Positions 34,718-43,983 are shown, numbered from the stretch's first letter. The stretch is 64,000 nt of DNA from Streptomyces sp. S.PB5 (GCF_030403745.1 NZ_JAQMWP010000005.1:186001-250000), one strand, 5' to 3'. The notes: a model not told the origin generated them from the sequence alone. Program-made: numbers and translations.

Positions 34718-37700
34718 GTGAGCTATCTGCGCCTGCCGCATCTGAGCGGCGACCTCCTGTGCTTCGTGGCCGAGGACGACCTGTGGCTGGCCCCCCTCGA
34801 CGGCAGGGGCCGCGCCTGGCGCCTCACCGTCGACCGCACCAAGATCGGCCACCCCCGCTTCTCCCCCGACGGCCGCCACATCGCGTACACGAGCTGGCGC
34901 AGTCTGGTCCCCGAGATCCATCTGGTGGACGTGGAGGGCGGCCCCGGCAGACGGCTCACCTACTGGGGCTCACCCGACACCCAGGTCTGCGGATGGACAC
35001 CCTCCGAAGGAGAAGGAGGTGCAGGAAAGGGAGGTGCGCAGATCCTCGCCGTCGCCTCGCACGGCGAGCCGTTCTCCTACTTCACCTGGGCCTACAAGGT
35101 CCCCACCGACGGCGACCCCGGCCGCAAGCTCCCCTGGGGCCCGGTCTCCGACCTCCAGGTCGCCGACCTCGACGGCGAGCGCCGCACCCTCCTCCTGACC
35201 GGCACCCCGCCCCACGAACCGGCCGCCTGGAAGCGCTACCGGGGCGGTGCGACCGGCCGCCTGTGGCTGCACGGCCACCGCCTGCTGGAGGGCCTGGAGG
35301 GCCATCTCCACTCGCCCATGTTCGTCGGCGGCCGCATCGCGTTCCTCTCCGACCACGAGGGCGTCGGCAACCTCTACTCCTGTGCCCACGACGGCTCCGA
35401 CCTGCGCCGCCACACCGACCACGACGCCTTCTACGCCCGGCACGCGGCGAGCGACGGCACCCGGGTGGTGTACCAGTGCGCGGGCGATCTGTGGATCGTC
35501 GACGACCTCGCCGCCGAGCCGCGCAGACTCGACGTACGGCTGAGCGGACCGCGCACGGGCCGCCGTACGTACCAGGTCCCCGCCGCCCAGCACGTGGACG
35601 GCGTCTCGGTCGACGAGACGGGCCGCGCGAGCGCCGTCGTCGTACGCGGCAGCCTGTACTGGCTGACCCACCGCGACGGCCCCGCCCGTACGATCGCCGA
35701 CACCCCCGGCGTACGCGTCCGGCTCCCGGAGATGCTCGGCTCGGGCGGCCAGGTCGCCTACATCACGGACGCGGAGGGCGAGGACGCGGTCGAGATCGCC
35801 TACCTCCCGCGCGCGACCGGCGACCGCGAGCCCCGCCGGCTGGCCTCGGGCGAGCTGGGCCGGGTCCTGGAGATGGTGTCGGACCCGCAGGGCGAACGCC
35901 TCGCCATCGCCTCCCACGACGGCCGCCTCCTCCTGATCACCGTGTCCGACGACGAGGCCGCCGCCGCGGGCACGGAGGACTCCGACGGCGAGGTCACCGA
36001 ACTGATCCGCTCGGTCAACGGCCCGGTCCGCGACCTCGCGTTCTCCCCGGACGGCGCCTGGCTGACCTGGTCGCACCCGGGAATCGGCAGATCCCTGCGG
36101 CAGATCAAGATGGCCCGCATCTCCCCGAAGGGAGGGGGGGACCGGTTGATCGTCGACGTCACCAACGGCCGCTTCGAGGACGAGAACCCGGTCTTCACCA
36201 GGGACGGCCGCTATCTGGCCTTCCTCTCCTGGCGGGGCTTCGACCCGGTGTACGACGTCCACACCGGCGACCTGTCCTTCCCGCTCGGCTGCCGCCCCTA
36301 CCTGGTCCCCCTGTCGTCGGCGACCCCGTCCCCCTTCGCCCTGACCCCCGAGGGCCGCCCGGCGGCGGGCGGCCTGGACCCGGCGGAGGACGAACCCGGC
36401 GACGGCAGCACGGTGACGGTGGAGGTGGAGGGCCTGGAGAACAGGGTGACGCCCTTCCCCGTCACCGCGTCCAAGTACTCGGCCCTGTACCCGGTCGCGG
36501 GCGGCGGCCTGGTCTGGCTGCGCTGGCCGATCTCCGGCGCCCTGGGCGAGACGTTCGCGAACCCGGACGACACCACGGGCCGCCCCACCCTGGAGTACTT
36601 CAACATCACCAAGGCGAAGAAGTCCGAACTGATCGAGCACCTCGACTGGTTCGCCGTCAGCGGCGACGGCTCCCGCCTGGTCGTCGTCGACGAGGGCGAG
36701 CTGCGCGCGGTCCCCGCCACCGAGTCCGGCGACAGCGACACGACGGTCTGGATCGACGCCCGCCGCATCCTCCACGAGGTCGACCCCGGCGCCGAGTGGC
36801 GCCAGTCGTACGAGGAGGCGGGCCGCCTGATCCGCGCCTACTTCTGGGAACCGCAGATGTGCGGCATCGACTGGGACGAGGTGCTCGCGCAGTACCGTCC
36901 CCTGGTCGAACGGGTCGCCACCCCCGACGAGTTCGCCGACCTCCTGCGCGAGGTCCTCGGCGAACTGGGCACCTCCCACGCCTACGTCACCGCCGCCCGC
37001 CGCAACGAGGGCCCGCCCCACTACCAGCGCAGGCAGGGCCTGCTCGGCGCCAACTTCGCACGCAGGGACGGCGGCTGGACGGTCAGGCGCATCCTCCCCG
37101 GCGACTCCTCCGACTCCAAGGCCCGCTCCCCGCTGGCCGGCACCGGCATCCGCGAGGGCGCGGTCCTGACCCATGTGGACGGCCGCGCGGTGGACCCGCT
37201 GACGGGCCCGTATCCGCTGCTGGCGGGCGCGGGCGGTACGACCGTGGAGCTGACCTTCACCCCGGCGGAAGGCGAGGGACGCGCGCGGCGGGTGGCCGTG
37301 GTCCCCCTGACGGACGAGCGGCCGCTGCGCTACCAGGACTGGGTGGCCAAACGCCGGGAGGTCGTACGGGAGTTGAGCGGCGGCCGCTGCGGCTACCTCC
37401 ACATCCCCGACATGGGCGGCTCCGGCTGGGCCCAGTTCAACAGGGACCTCCGCATGGAGGTGTCGAGGCCCGCCCTGATCGTCGACGTACGCGGCAACGC
37501 CGGCGGCCACATCAGCGAACTGGTCGTGGAGAAGCTGACCCGCACGATCCTCGGCTGGGACCTGACGAGAAACGCCCAGCCGGTGTCGTACGCCTCGAAC
37601 GCGCCTCGCGGCCCGGTGGTCGCCCTGGCGGACGAGGCGACGTCCTCCGACGGCGACATGATCACGGCCGCCTTCAAACTCCTCAAACTGGGCCCGGTGG

Positions 37701-38011
37701 TGGGCCAGCGCACCTGGGGCGGCGTCGTCGGGATGACCGGCCGCCACGAGCTGGGCGACGGCACGGTGATCACGGTGCCGATGAACGCGGCCTGCTTCGA
37801 CGCGTACGGCTGGTCGATCGAGAACCGGGGCGTGACACCGGACCTGGAGGTGCTGAGGACGCCGCTGGACTGGGCGGAGGGACGACACGCCCAGCTGGAC
37901 GACGCGGTGAGACTGGCGGTGGACCTGCTGACGACGACGCCTCCGGCGACCCCGCCGGACTACACGAACGTTCCGGACCGATCGAGGCCGAAGCTGCCGC
38001 CGCGTACGTGA
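34718..38011 (+). CDS. Tricorn protease homologue (S41 family)
   Basis: 1097 residues. Tricorn is a very large cytosolic peptidase that processes proteasome products. The N-terminal half holds two beta-propellers built from DG-rich blades (RLTVDRTKIGHPRFSPDG, RDLAFSPDGAWLTW). A C1 domain follows, then a PDZ domain (near residues 780-860) and the C2 catalytic domain. Catalytic residues fit the Thermoplasma enzyme: His in GTSHAYV (~754), Ser-Asp in ATSSDGDMI (~977-978) and Glu in SIENRGVTPD (~1035). The GTG at 34718 gives the family N-terminus SYLRLPHLSGDLLCF; the GGGGAG sequence abuts it too closely to be a normal ribosome site. The stop lies in a 16-bp repeat. Confidence 0.93.
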   Translation: MSYLRLPHLSGDLLCFVAEDDLWLAPLDGRGRAWRLTVDRTKIGHPRFSPDGRHIAYTSWRSLVPEIHLVDVEGGPGRRLTYWGSPDTQVCGWTPSEGEGGAGKGGAQILAVASHGEPFSYFTWAYKVPTDGDPGRKLPWGPVSDLQVADLDGERRTLLLTGTPPHEPAAWKRYRGGATGRLWLHGHRLLEGLEGHLHSPMFVGGRIAFLSDHEGVGNLYSCAHDGSDLRRHTDHDAFYARHAASDGTRVVYQCAGDLWIVDDLAAEPRRLDVRLSGPRTGRRTYQVPAAQHVDGVSVDETGRASAVVVRGSLYWLTHRDGPARTIADTPGVRVRLPEMLGSGGQVAYITDAEGEDAVEIAYLPRATGDREPRRLASGELGRVLEMVSDPQGERLAIASHDGRLLLITVSDDEAAAAGTEDSDGEVTELIRSVNGPVRDLAFSPDGAWLTWSHPGIGRSLRQIKMARISPKGGGDRLIVDVTNGRFEDENPVFTRDGRYLAFLSWRGFDPVYDVHTGDLSFPLGCRPYLVPLSSATPSPFALTPEGRPAAGGLDPAEDEPGDGSTVTVEVEGLENRVTPFPVTASKYSALYPVAGGGLVWLRWPISGALGETFANPDDTTGRPTLEYFNITKAKKSELIEHLDWFAVSGDGSRLVVVDEGELRAVPATESGDSDTTVWIDARRILHEVDPGAEWRQSYEEAGRLIRAYFWEPQMCGIDWDEVLAQYRPLVERVATPDEFADLLREVLGELGTSHAYVTAARRNEGPPHYQRRQGLLGANFARRDGGWTVRRILPGDSSDSKARSPLAGTGIREGAVLTHVDGRAVDPLTGPYPLLAGAGGTTVELTFTPAEGEGRARRVAVVPLTDERPLRYQDWVAKRREVVRELSGGRCGYLHIPDMGGSGWAQFNRDLRMEVSRPALIVDVRGNAGGHISELVVEKLTRTILGWDLTRNAQPVSYASNAPRGPVVALADEATSSDGDMITAAFKLLKLGPVVGQRTWGGVVGMTGRHELGDGTVITVPMNAACFDAYGWSIENRGVTPDLEVLRTPLDWAEGRHAQLDDAVRLAVDLLTTTPPATPPDYTNVPDRSRPKLPPRT

Positions 38012-38065
38012 GAAGGGGCGTACGCGAAAAGGGGCGTATGTGAGAGGGGGGTACGCGAGAAGGGG
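38003..38065. repeat. 16-bp repeat, four units, after tricorn
   Basis: CGTACGTGAGAAGGGG at 38003-38018 and three diverged copies at 38019-38034, 38035-38050 and 38051-38065. The first contains the tricorn stop codon and the last supplies part of the left arm of the terminator. Confidence 0.9.
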
Positions 38066-38089
38066 CGCCCTGTTCAGGGCGCCCCTTCT
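38058..38089. terminator. Bidirectional terminator between tricorn and the small gene
   Basis: AGAAGGGGCGCCC (38058-38070) pairs perfectly with GGGCGCCCCTTCT (38077-38089) across a six-base loop. It sits between convergent genes. Confidence 0.85.
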
Positions 38090-38104
38090 GCTCAGCGTGC
38101 TGCG

Positions 38105-38278
38105 TCAGGCGTCATAGTCCTGGTCGAAACGGTCCTGCTCCTCCTGCTGGAGTCGCTCCGTCTCCTCGTCCTGATGCCGGCCGCGCTGCTGGGCCTGCTC
38201 CTTGGCCTGCTCGGCCTTCTGCTTGGCCTGCTGCTGCCACTGCTCGGCCTTGTCCTGGAACTGGTCCTTCATACCCAT
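38105..38278 (-). CDS. Small Gln/Glu/Lys-rich helical protein
   Basis: 57 residues, beginning MGMKDQFQDKAEQWQQQAK and ending FDQDYDA. Almost entirely charged or Gln, it would form one long amphipathic helix (KAEQAKEQAQQRGRHQDEETERL). GGGAGTGAA lies nine bases before the ATG at 38278, a good ribosome site, and terminator hairpins flank the gene on both sides. Such short hydrophilic proteins are common in Streptomyces near stress genes; no function is known. Confidence 0.75.
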   Translation of the reverse strand: MGMKDQFQDKAEQWQQQAKQKAEQAKEQAQQRGRHQDEETERLQQEEQDRFDQDYDA

Positions 38279-38307
38279 GTGGGTTCACTCCCGATGTGGG
38301 TGAGGGG

Positions 38308-38328
38308 GAGGCCCCGAGCCGGGGCCTC
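38308..38328 (-). terminator. Hairpin after the SDR gene
   Basis: GAGGCCCCG-agc-CGGGGCCTC (38308-38328), nine perfect pairs, 38 bases past the SDR stop. Confidence 0.75.
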
Positions 38329-38366
38329 GACCAGATTCACACGACGGGACACACCCCGCATTTCGA

Positions 38367-39251
38367 TCAGTCACGGCGTGTAGCGCGCGCCTCCTCATCA
38401 GCCGCCCCACCTGCGCCGACGAGTCCGATCCGCATGCCGTCCAGCCGGTCCCCGAACCGCCGCATCTCGCGCACCCCGACCGTCCCGATGAGCCCCGGAA
38501 GATACCCGCGCACGCCCTGCATGCCCCGCAGCCACCACTGCCCGTACACATGGCTCGACCGCCGCTCGATCCCGGCCACGATCCGGTCCACCGCCGGACC
38601 CAGCGGATACGTCTTGTTGGCCGGCCACGGCAGCCGCTGCCTGAGCTCCCGCATGACGTCGTCCTGATCGGCCCCGCGCACCATGTCCGTGTCGGTCCAC
38701 GACAGATAACCGACCCCGACCCGCACGCCCTTGTACCCGACCTCGGCCCGCAGACTGTGCGCGTACGCCTCGACACCCGCCTTGGAGGCGCAGTACGCGG
38801 TCATCATGGGCGCCGGGGTGATGGCGGCGAGGGAGGCGATCTGGAGCAGATACCCCCGGCTCTCCATGAGCACCGGCAGGAACGCCCGCGCGGTCACGGC
38901 CGACCCGACCAGATTGACGTCGATCACCCGCCGCCACGCCTCGGGATCGGAGTCGGCGAACGGACCCCCCGTGGCCACACCGGCGTTGGCGACCACGATG
39001 TCGACCTTCCCGAACCGCTCCTTCACCTCCTGCGCGACCCGCGCCATCGCCTCGTGGTCCGTGACATCGGCGAACCAGTGGTCGCTGTCGGTGTGCAGCC
39101 GCTCGGAGACCTGCTTCAGCGCGTCCGGCTCCAGGCCGACCAGCGCGATCCTCGCCCCGCGCGCCGACAGCTTGCGGGCCAGCAGCTCGCCGACACCGCG
39201 CGCCGCTCCGGTGACGACGGCGACCTGTCCTTCGAGACCGACCCTGCTCAT
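38367..39251 (-). CDS. Short-chain dehydrogenase/reductase
   Basis: 294 residues, classical SDR: cofactor motif VTGAARGVGELLARKLSARG (~12-31), NAG in VVANAGVA, catalytic Ser in QIASLAAITP and YxxxK in AYCASKAGVEAY (~155). A C-terminal extension with a hydrophobic stretch follows residue 230. The ATG overlaps the hydrolase stop (ATGA at 39248) and has AAGGAGG upstream. It is the last gene of a monooxygenase-hydrolase-SDR operon, expected to interconvert alcohols and ketones. Confidence 0.93.
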   Translation of the reverse strand: MSRVGLEGQVAVVTGAARGVGELLARKLSARGARIALVGLEPDALKQVSERLHTDSDHWFADVTDHEAMARVAQEVKERFGKVDIVVANAGVATGGPFADSDPEAWRRVIDVNLVGSAVTARAFLPVLMESRGYLLQIASLAAITPAPMMTAYCASKAGVEAYAHSLRAEVGYKGVRVGVGYLSWTDTDMVRGADQDDVMRELRQRLPWPANKTYPLGPAVDRIVAGIERRSSHVYGQWWLRGMQGVRGYLPGLIGTVGVREMRRFGDRLDGMRIGLVGAGGAADEEARATRRD

Positions 39252-40165
39252 GCGCCCTCCTTGATGGCCGCGTACGTCGTCACGAGGTCCCGGATCTTCC
39301 CGGTGACCAGCTCGGGCGCCTCGACGGGCGTCATGTGCCCGAGTCCCGGCAGTTCGGTGAGCCCGACGCACCGCGGGAGCGCCGCCACCAGCGAACGCGC
39401 GTGCACCGGCGGCGTCAGCCGGTCCGCCGTGCCCACGACGACGGCCGTCGGCACGTCCAGGGACCGCACCCCGTGGTCGAGGTCCAGCAGATCGAGGACG
39501 TGCGACCAGGCGTACCGCACCTTGCGCGGACACGCGTGCACGATCCGCGCGCACGCCTCGACCATGTGCGGGGCCGAACCGGGGCCCATCGTCCCGTACT
39601 TGAGGATCCCGCGGGCGATGGGCGTGACCGGCCCGAGCGGCGCCCGGGACCCGAGGATGTGCTTGGTCAGCCAGGTCCGCAGCCGCCCCGGACGGATCGG
39701 TACGACGGTCGACTCGGCGACCAGCCGCGAGGACCCGGTGCTGCACAGCAGGACGGCGACGGCGTGCTCCCGGAACTTCTCGCGCGAGGCGGCCGCCATC
39801 ACCGTCATCCCGCCCATGGAGTGACCGGCGATCACGGCCTTCTCCCCCGGCGCGAGGGTGGCCTCCAGTACGGCTTCGAAGTCGTCGGCGAGCGCGTCGG
39901 CGCTGCATGCCGGGCTCGCCGGGCTGCGCCCGTGGCCGCGCTGGTCGTAGGCGACGACCCGGTGGTCGACGGCCAGGTCGCGGATCTGCGCCGCCCAGAA
40001 GGCGGTCGAGCAGGTCCAGCCGTGCGCGAGGACGACGGCGGGCGCGCCCTCGGGCCCGTGCACCTCGACGTGCAGCCGGGCGCCGTCGGCGGACACGGCG
40101 GTCAGCTCACGGGCGGGTACGGGCGGGGCGTACGGCCCGGAGGCCACGCTCATGATCCGGCTCAC
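39248..40165 (-). CDS. Alpha/beta-hydrolase
   Basis: 305 residues. Oxyanion motif LAHGWTCST (~50), nucleophile elbow GHSMGGM (Ser ~120), catalytic Asp in VVGTADRLTPP and His in GLGHMTPVE near the end form a full triad. In an operon with a Baeyer-Villiger-type monooxygenase it would be expected to cleave the ester product. The GTG at 40165 overlaps the monooxygenase stop (GTGA) and has GAAGAGG upstream. Confidence 0.92.
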   Translation of the reverse strand: MSRIMSVASGPYAPPVPARELTAVSADGARLHVEVHGPEGAPAVVLAHGWTCSTAFWAAQIRDLAVDHRVVAYDQRGHGRSPASPACSADALADDFEAVLEATLAPGEKAVIAGHSMGGMTVMAAASREKFREHAVAVLLCSTGSSRLVAESTVVPIRPGRLRTWLTKHILGSRAPLGPVTPIARGILKYGTMGPGSAPHMVEACARIVHACPRKVRYAWSHVLDLLDLDHGVRSLDVPTAVVVGTADRLTPPVHARSLVAALPRCVGLTELPGLGHMTPVEAPELVTGKIRDLVTTYAAIKEGA

Positions 40166-41748
40166 GCGCTCACCTCTTCCTTGTCGTCCTTGCCGGTCGG
40201 GCGTGTGTTGCCGGTGCTGTTCGGCTTGCTCGCCTTGTTTGTTCTGCTTGCCTTGCTCGCCTTGCCCGTGTCGCTCGCCCCGGCGCGGAGCACCGCGTAC
40301 TCGGTGATGTCCACGCGCCGCGTCGCGCGCCGGAACTCGGTCGTCGTACCCGGCCAGACGGTGGTGTTGCGGCCGTTCGCGTCGAGGTACCAGCTGGTGC
40401 AGCCACCGGTGTTCCACACCGTGCGCTTCATCCGGTCCTGCACCCGCCGGTTCCAGGCGGCGACGGCGCTCGGCCGGGCGTCGAGGGCGGCCCGGCCGCC
40501 CAGGACGTCCAACTGCCGTACGAAGTCGGCCAGGTAGTTCAGCTGGGACTCGATCATCAGGATCATCGAGGAGTTCCCGAGCCCGGTGTTGGGCCCGATG
40601 ATCGTCATCAGGTTGGGGAACCCGGCGGCGGAGGCACCGCGCAGGGCCTCCATCCCGCCCTGCCACGCCTCGGCGAGCGTCCTGCCCTCCGCGCCCACCA
40701 CCCGGTCGGCGATCGGCATGTCGGTGACATGGAACCCGGTCCCGAAGATGATCACGTCGGCCTCGGCCTCGGTGCCGTCGGCGGCGACGAGGGTGGAGCC
40801 GCGGACCTCGCGGAGCCCGCTCGCGACCAGGTCGACGTTGGGCTGGGCGAGCGCCGGGTAGTACTCGCTGCTCAGCAGGATCCGCTTGCAGCCGATGCGG
40901 TAGTCGGGCGTCAGCTTGGCCCGCAGGGCGGGGTCCTTGATGGCCCGGGCCATGTTGCTCCTGGCCAGCTTCTCGACCAGCCCGAGCTCATCGGGGTGCT
41001 TGGTGAACGCCTGGACCTGCAGCTCCCGGATGCCCCACAGGAGCCCGCGGCGGGCCTGGGTGGTGAAGGGCAGCTGCCGGTGGAGCCGGCGCTCGAAGGA
41101 ACTGATGGCCCGGTCGACGCGGGGCATGACCCAGGGCGGGGTGCGCTGGAAGAGGGTGAGCTTGCGCGCGAGGGGCTGGATGGCGGGCACGATCTGGATC
41201 GCGGAGGCCCCGGTCCCGATCATCGCGACCCGCTTGCCGCGCAGGTCGTAGTCGTGGTCCCAGCGGGCGGAGTGGAAGACCTTGCCGGGGAAGGAGTCGA
41301 GCCCCGGGATGTCGGGGGTCTTCGGGTCGGACAGCGGCCCGGTCGCGGAGACGACGACGTCGGCGGAGAGCCGCCCGCTGCTGGTCTCGATGTCCCAGCA
41401 CAGCCGCTCGCCGTCCCAGGTCGCCATCTTCACTTCGGAGTCGAAGCGGATGTGCGGCCGGAGCCGGAAGACATCGGTGACGTGCTCCAGGTAGGCCCGG
41501 ATGTGCTCCTGCCCGGAGAAGGTGCGCGGCCAGTCGGGGTTGGGCGCGAAGGAGAAGGAGTAGAGGTGGGAGGGCACGTCACAGGCGCACCCGGGGTAAC
41601 TGTTGTCCCGCCAGGTCCCCCCGACGCTGTCGGCCCGCTCCAGGACGACGAAGTCGGTGATCCCTTCGCGCCGCAGCCGTACGGCCGCCCCGAGCCCGCC
41701 GAACCCGGACCCGATCACCGCCACCCGCACATGCTCGTGCTCGGTCAT
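40162..41748 (-). CDS. FAD-dependent Baeyer-Villiger-type monooxygenase
   Basis: 528 residues. FAD motif AVIGSGFGGLGAAVRL at ~10-25, NADPH motif AMIGTGASAIQIVPA (~175), and the Baeyer-Villiger fingerprint FxGxxxHxxxWD as FPGKVFHSARWD (~152). These enzymes insert oxygen next to ketones to form esters. The last ~45 residues are unusual: Lys/Ser/Thr/Asn-rich with repeated KASK and TGK. Downstream hydrolase and SDR are translationally coupled, and a MerR regulator is divergent. Confidence 0.93.
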   Translation of the reverse strand: MTEHEHVRVAVIGSGFGGLGAAVRLRREGITDFVVLERADSVGGTWRDNSYPGCACDVPSHLYSFSFAPNPDWPRTFSGQEHIRAYLEHVTDVFRLRPHIRFDSEVKMATWDGERLCWDIETSSGRLSADVVVSATGPLSDPKTPDIPGLDSFPGKVFHSARWDHDYDLRGKRVAMIGTGASAIQIVPAIQPLARKLTLFQRTPPWVMPRVDRAISSFERRLHRQLPFTTQARRGLLWGIRELQVQAFTKHPDELGLVEKLARSNMARAIKDPALRAKLTPDYRIGCKRILLSSEYYPALAQPNVDLVASGLREVRGSTLVAADGTEAEADVIIFGTGFHVTDMPIADRVVGAEGRTLAEAWQGGMEALRGASAAGFPNLMTIIGPNTGLGNSSMILMIESQLNYLADFVRQLDVLGGRAALDARPSAVAAWNRRVQDRMKRTVWNTGGCTSWYLDANGRNTTVWPGTTTEFRRATRRVDITEYAVLRAGASDTGKASKASRTNKASKPNSTGNTRPTGKDDKEEVSA

Positions 41749-41866
41749 GCCGACACTCCTCCACCCAGCGCGACTCTGCCAGTGAACACTGGCGCAATGG
41801 GAGGGTAGGGCAGCTTCTTACCGATGGGTAGGGGGCGGGGCCACGAAAGTTACCGGAGGTACAACA

Positions 41867-41872
41867 TAGGCT
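41867..41872 (+). promoter_or_regulatory. -10-like TAGGCT for the MerR gene (leaderless candidate)
   Basis: TAGGCT is six bases before the GTG start at 41879 with no Shine-Dalgarno sequence. An imperfect dyad TACC-gga-GGTA at 41851-41861 lies between the expected -35 and -10, where MerR proteins bind. Confidence 0.4.
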
Positions 41873-41878
41873 GCGACC

Positions 41879-42523
41879 GTGACGGAGAAGCGTGAGTACC
41901 GCATGGAGGAACTGGCCAGGGAAGCCGGCATCACCGTGCGCACCCTGCGCTTCTACCGCGAACGCAAACTCATCCCGCCACCCCGCCGCGAAGGCCGTAT
42001 CGCCTGGTACGACGACCATCACCTGGCCCGCCTGCGCACGATCGCCGCGCTCCTGGAACGCGGCCACACCCTGACCGGTATCGCGGAACTGGCGGAGGCC
42101 CTGGACCACGGCCGCGACGTCGCGGACCTCCTGGGCGTGGAGCCCCCCTCGGAGGAGGAGCCGATCCGCCTCACCCCCGAGGAACTCGCCGCCCGCTTCG
42201 AGGGCCAGGTCACCACGGAGAACCTCGCCGCCGCCCTCGACCTCGGCTACCTCGCCACCGACGGCGACGAGATCGTTCACATCAGCCGCCGCCTCCTCGA
42301 CGTCTCCTCCGCCCTGGTCCGCGAGGGCATCCCCCTCGCCGAGGTCCTGACGGCCGGCAAACACGTCCGCGAGCACGTCGACGACCTGGCGGAGATGTTC
42401 GCCTCCCTCGTCCTCCGGTACGCCACCGAGGACGACCTCCAACGCCTGCGGCCACTGGCCCGGAGCGTGGTGGAGGCGGAGCTTTCGCTGGCGCTGGACC
42501 GGCGGTTGCGGAAGCGGGACTGA
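41879..42523 (+). CDS. MerR-family transcriptional regulator
   Basis: 214 residues. N-terminal winged helix YRMEELAREAGITVRTLRFYRERKLIPPP and GRIAWYDDHHLARLRTIAALLERGHTLTGI are classical MerR. The C-terminal ~130 residues lack the Cys pattern of metal sensors, so a small organic ligand is more likely. Divergent from the monooxygenase operon across 130 bases, it is the likely regulator. Its stop is only six bases from the xthA stop, convergent and with no terminator between. Confidence 0.92.
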   Translation: MTEKREYRMEELAREAGITVRTLRFYRERKLIPPPRREGRIAWYDDHHLARLRTIAALLERGHTLTGIAELAEALDHGRDVADLLGVEPPSEEEPIRLTPEELAARFEGQVTTENLAAALDLGYLATDGDEIVHISRRLLDVSSALVREGIPLAEVLTAGKHVREHVDDLAEMFASLVLRYATEDDLQRLRPLARSVVEAELSLALDRRLRKRD

Positions 42524-42529
42524 GCCGGA

Positions 42530-43333
42530 CTAGAGGTCGTACACGACCGTGACCGGCGCATGGTCCGACCAGCGCTCGGCGTGCGTGGCCGCGCGCTCGA
42601 CGAACCCCTTCACGGCCTTGGCGGCGAGGCCGGACGTCGAGAGGTGGTAGTCGATGCGCCATCCCGAGTCGTTGTCGAAGGCCCGCCCCCGGTACGACCA
42701 CCAGGAGTACGGCCCCTCGACGTCCGGGTGCAGCGCCCGTACGACGTCGACGTACCCCCCGTCGTCGGCTGCGAGGACCCGGCTGAGCCACTCCCGCTCC
42801 TCCGGCAGGAACCCGGAGTTCTTCTGGTTGGCGCGCCAGTTCTTGAGGTCGGCCTGCTGGTGGGCGATGTTCCAGTCGCCGCAGACGACGACCTCGCGCC
42901 CGTCGGCGGCGGCGCGCTCACGCAGGTCCTTGAGGTAGGCCAGGAACTCGGTCATGAAGCGGTACTTCTCGTCCTGCCGCTCGGTGCCGACCTCGCCGGA
43001 GGGGAGGTAGAGGGAGGCGACCGTCACACCGGGCAGGTCGGCCTCGACATAGCGGCCGCTCGTGTCGAACTCGGACGAGCCGAAGCCGACCTGGACGCGG
43101 TCGGGCTCGCGGCGGGTGTAGAGGGAGACGCCGGCGCGGCCCTTGGCGGCGGCGGGGGCGTGCACGACGTGCCAGCCGTCGGGGGTGCGGACCTCTTCGG
43201 GCAGCTGCTGCGGCTCGGCGCGCACCTCCTGCAGGCACAGCACGTCCGCGGAGGTGTCCGCGAGCCGCTCCACGAAGCCCTTCTTCGCGGCGGCGCGGAG
43301 TCCGTTCACATTCACAGAGGTCACAGTGAGCAC
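42530..43333 (-). CDS. xthA: Exodeoxyribonuclease III / AP endonuclease
   Basis: 267 residues. EEP-fold nuclease with all motifs: NVNGLRAA (~9), catalytic Glu in CLQEVRAE (~34), GDWNIAHQ (~150), RIDYHLST (~225) and SDHAPV near the C-terminus. It cleaves abasic sites and resects 3' ends in base-excision repair. The GTG at 43333 has no ribosome site but is preceded by TATCGT six bases upstream, a leaderless candidate. Divergent from a GNAT gene. Confidence 0.94.
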   Translation of the reverse strand: MLTVTSVNVNGLRAAAKKGFVERLADTSADVLCLQEVRAEPQQLPEEVRTPDGWHVVHAPAAAKGRAGVSLYTRREPDRVQVGFGSSEFDTSGRYVEADLPGVTVASLYLPSGEVGTERQDEKYRFMTEFLAYLKDLRERAAADGREVVVCGDWNIAHQQADLKNWRANQKNSGFLPEEREWLSRVLAADDGGYVDVVRALHPDVEGPYSWWSYRGRAFDNDSGWRIDYHLSTSGLAAKAVKGFVERAATHAERWSDHAPVTVVYDL

Positions 43334-43399
43334 CCCGGCACGATACCGGCACACTGGACTGGATCCGATGTAAGAATGTATTGATATACGGTAGGAAAC

Positions 43400-43876
43400 A
43401 TGAACATCCGTCGCGTCCCGTTCGATCACCCCGACGCCGTCAAGCTCAACGACCAGGTCCAGGCCGAGTACGCCGCCCGCTACGGCGACGGCGGCGACGC
43501 CACGCACATGGACCCGGCCCACTTCGAGCCGCCGAACGGCGTCTACCTGATCGCGTACGACGAGAGCGACTCCCCCGTCGCCACGGGTGGCTGGCGTGCC
43601 CAGGACGCCAACGACGAGGGCAACCGCGACGGCGACGCCGAGCTCAAGCGCATGTACGTCACCGAGCAGGCGCGGGGCCTGGGTCTCGCCCGGCGCATAC
43701 TCGCCGCGCTGGAGGAGGACGCCCGGGCGGCGGGGCGGATCCGCATGGTCCTGGAGACCGGCGACAAGCAGCCGGAGGCCATCGCGCTGTACGTCTCCAG
43801 CGGTTACGAGCCGTGCGAGAAGTTCGGCTACTACCGGCACTACGAGTCGAGCCGCTGCTTCGCGAAGACCCTGTAG
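43400..43876 (+). CDS. GNAT-family N-acetyltransferase
   Basis: 158 residues. Core acetyl-CoA motif ELKRMYVTEQARGLGLARRIL (~75-95, with RGLGLA) and the later LYVSSGYEPCEKFGYY segment (~128-145) are typical GNAT. Substrate unknown. The ATG is preceded by GGTAGGAAA. Convergent with the response regulator; the 107-base gap holds repeated GGTCCTG elements but no clean hairpin. Confidence 0.9.
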   Translation: MNIRRVPFDHPDAVKLNDQVQAEYAARYGDGGDATHMDPAHFEPPNGVYLIAYDESDSPVATGGWRAQDANDEGNRDGDAELKRMYVTEQARGLGLARRILAALEEDARAAGRIRMVLETGDKQPEAIALYVSSGYEPCEKFGYYRHYESSRCFAKTL

Positions 43877-43983
43877 GCCGGTCCTGTGGGCCGGTCGTCC
43901 TGTGCGTCGGCCCTGTACCGGTCCTGACGGGCGTCCGGTGCGGCCCGGCGTCCTGGCAGGCGCGCGAGGGCCGGGGGCCGGGG

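Noticed and set aside
34606..38043. A second long plus-strand frame over the tricorn gene
   Set aside because: Arg/Pro-rich shadow of the tricorn frame with no domains.
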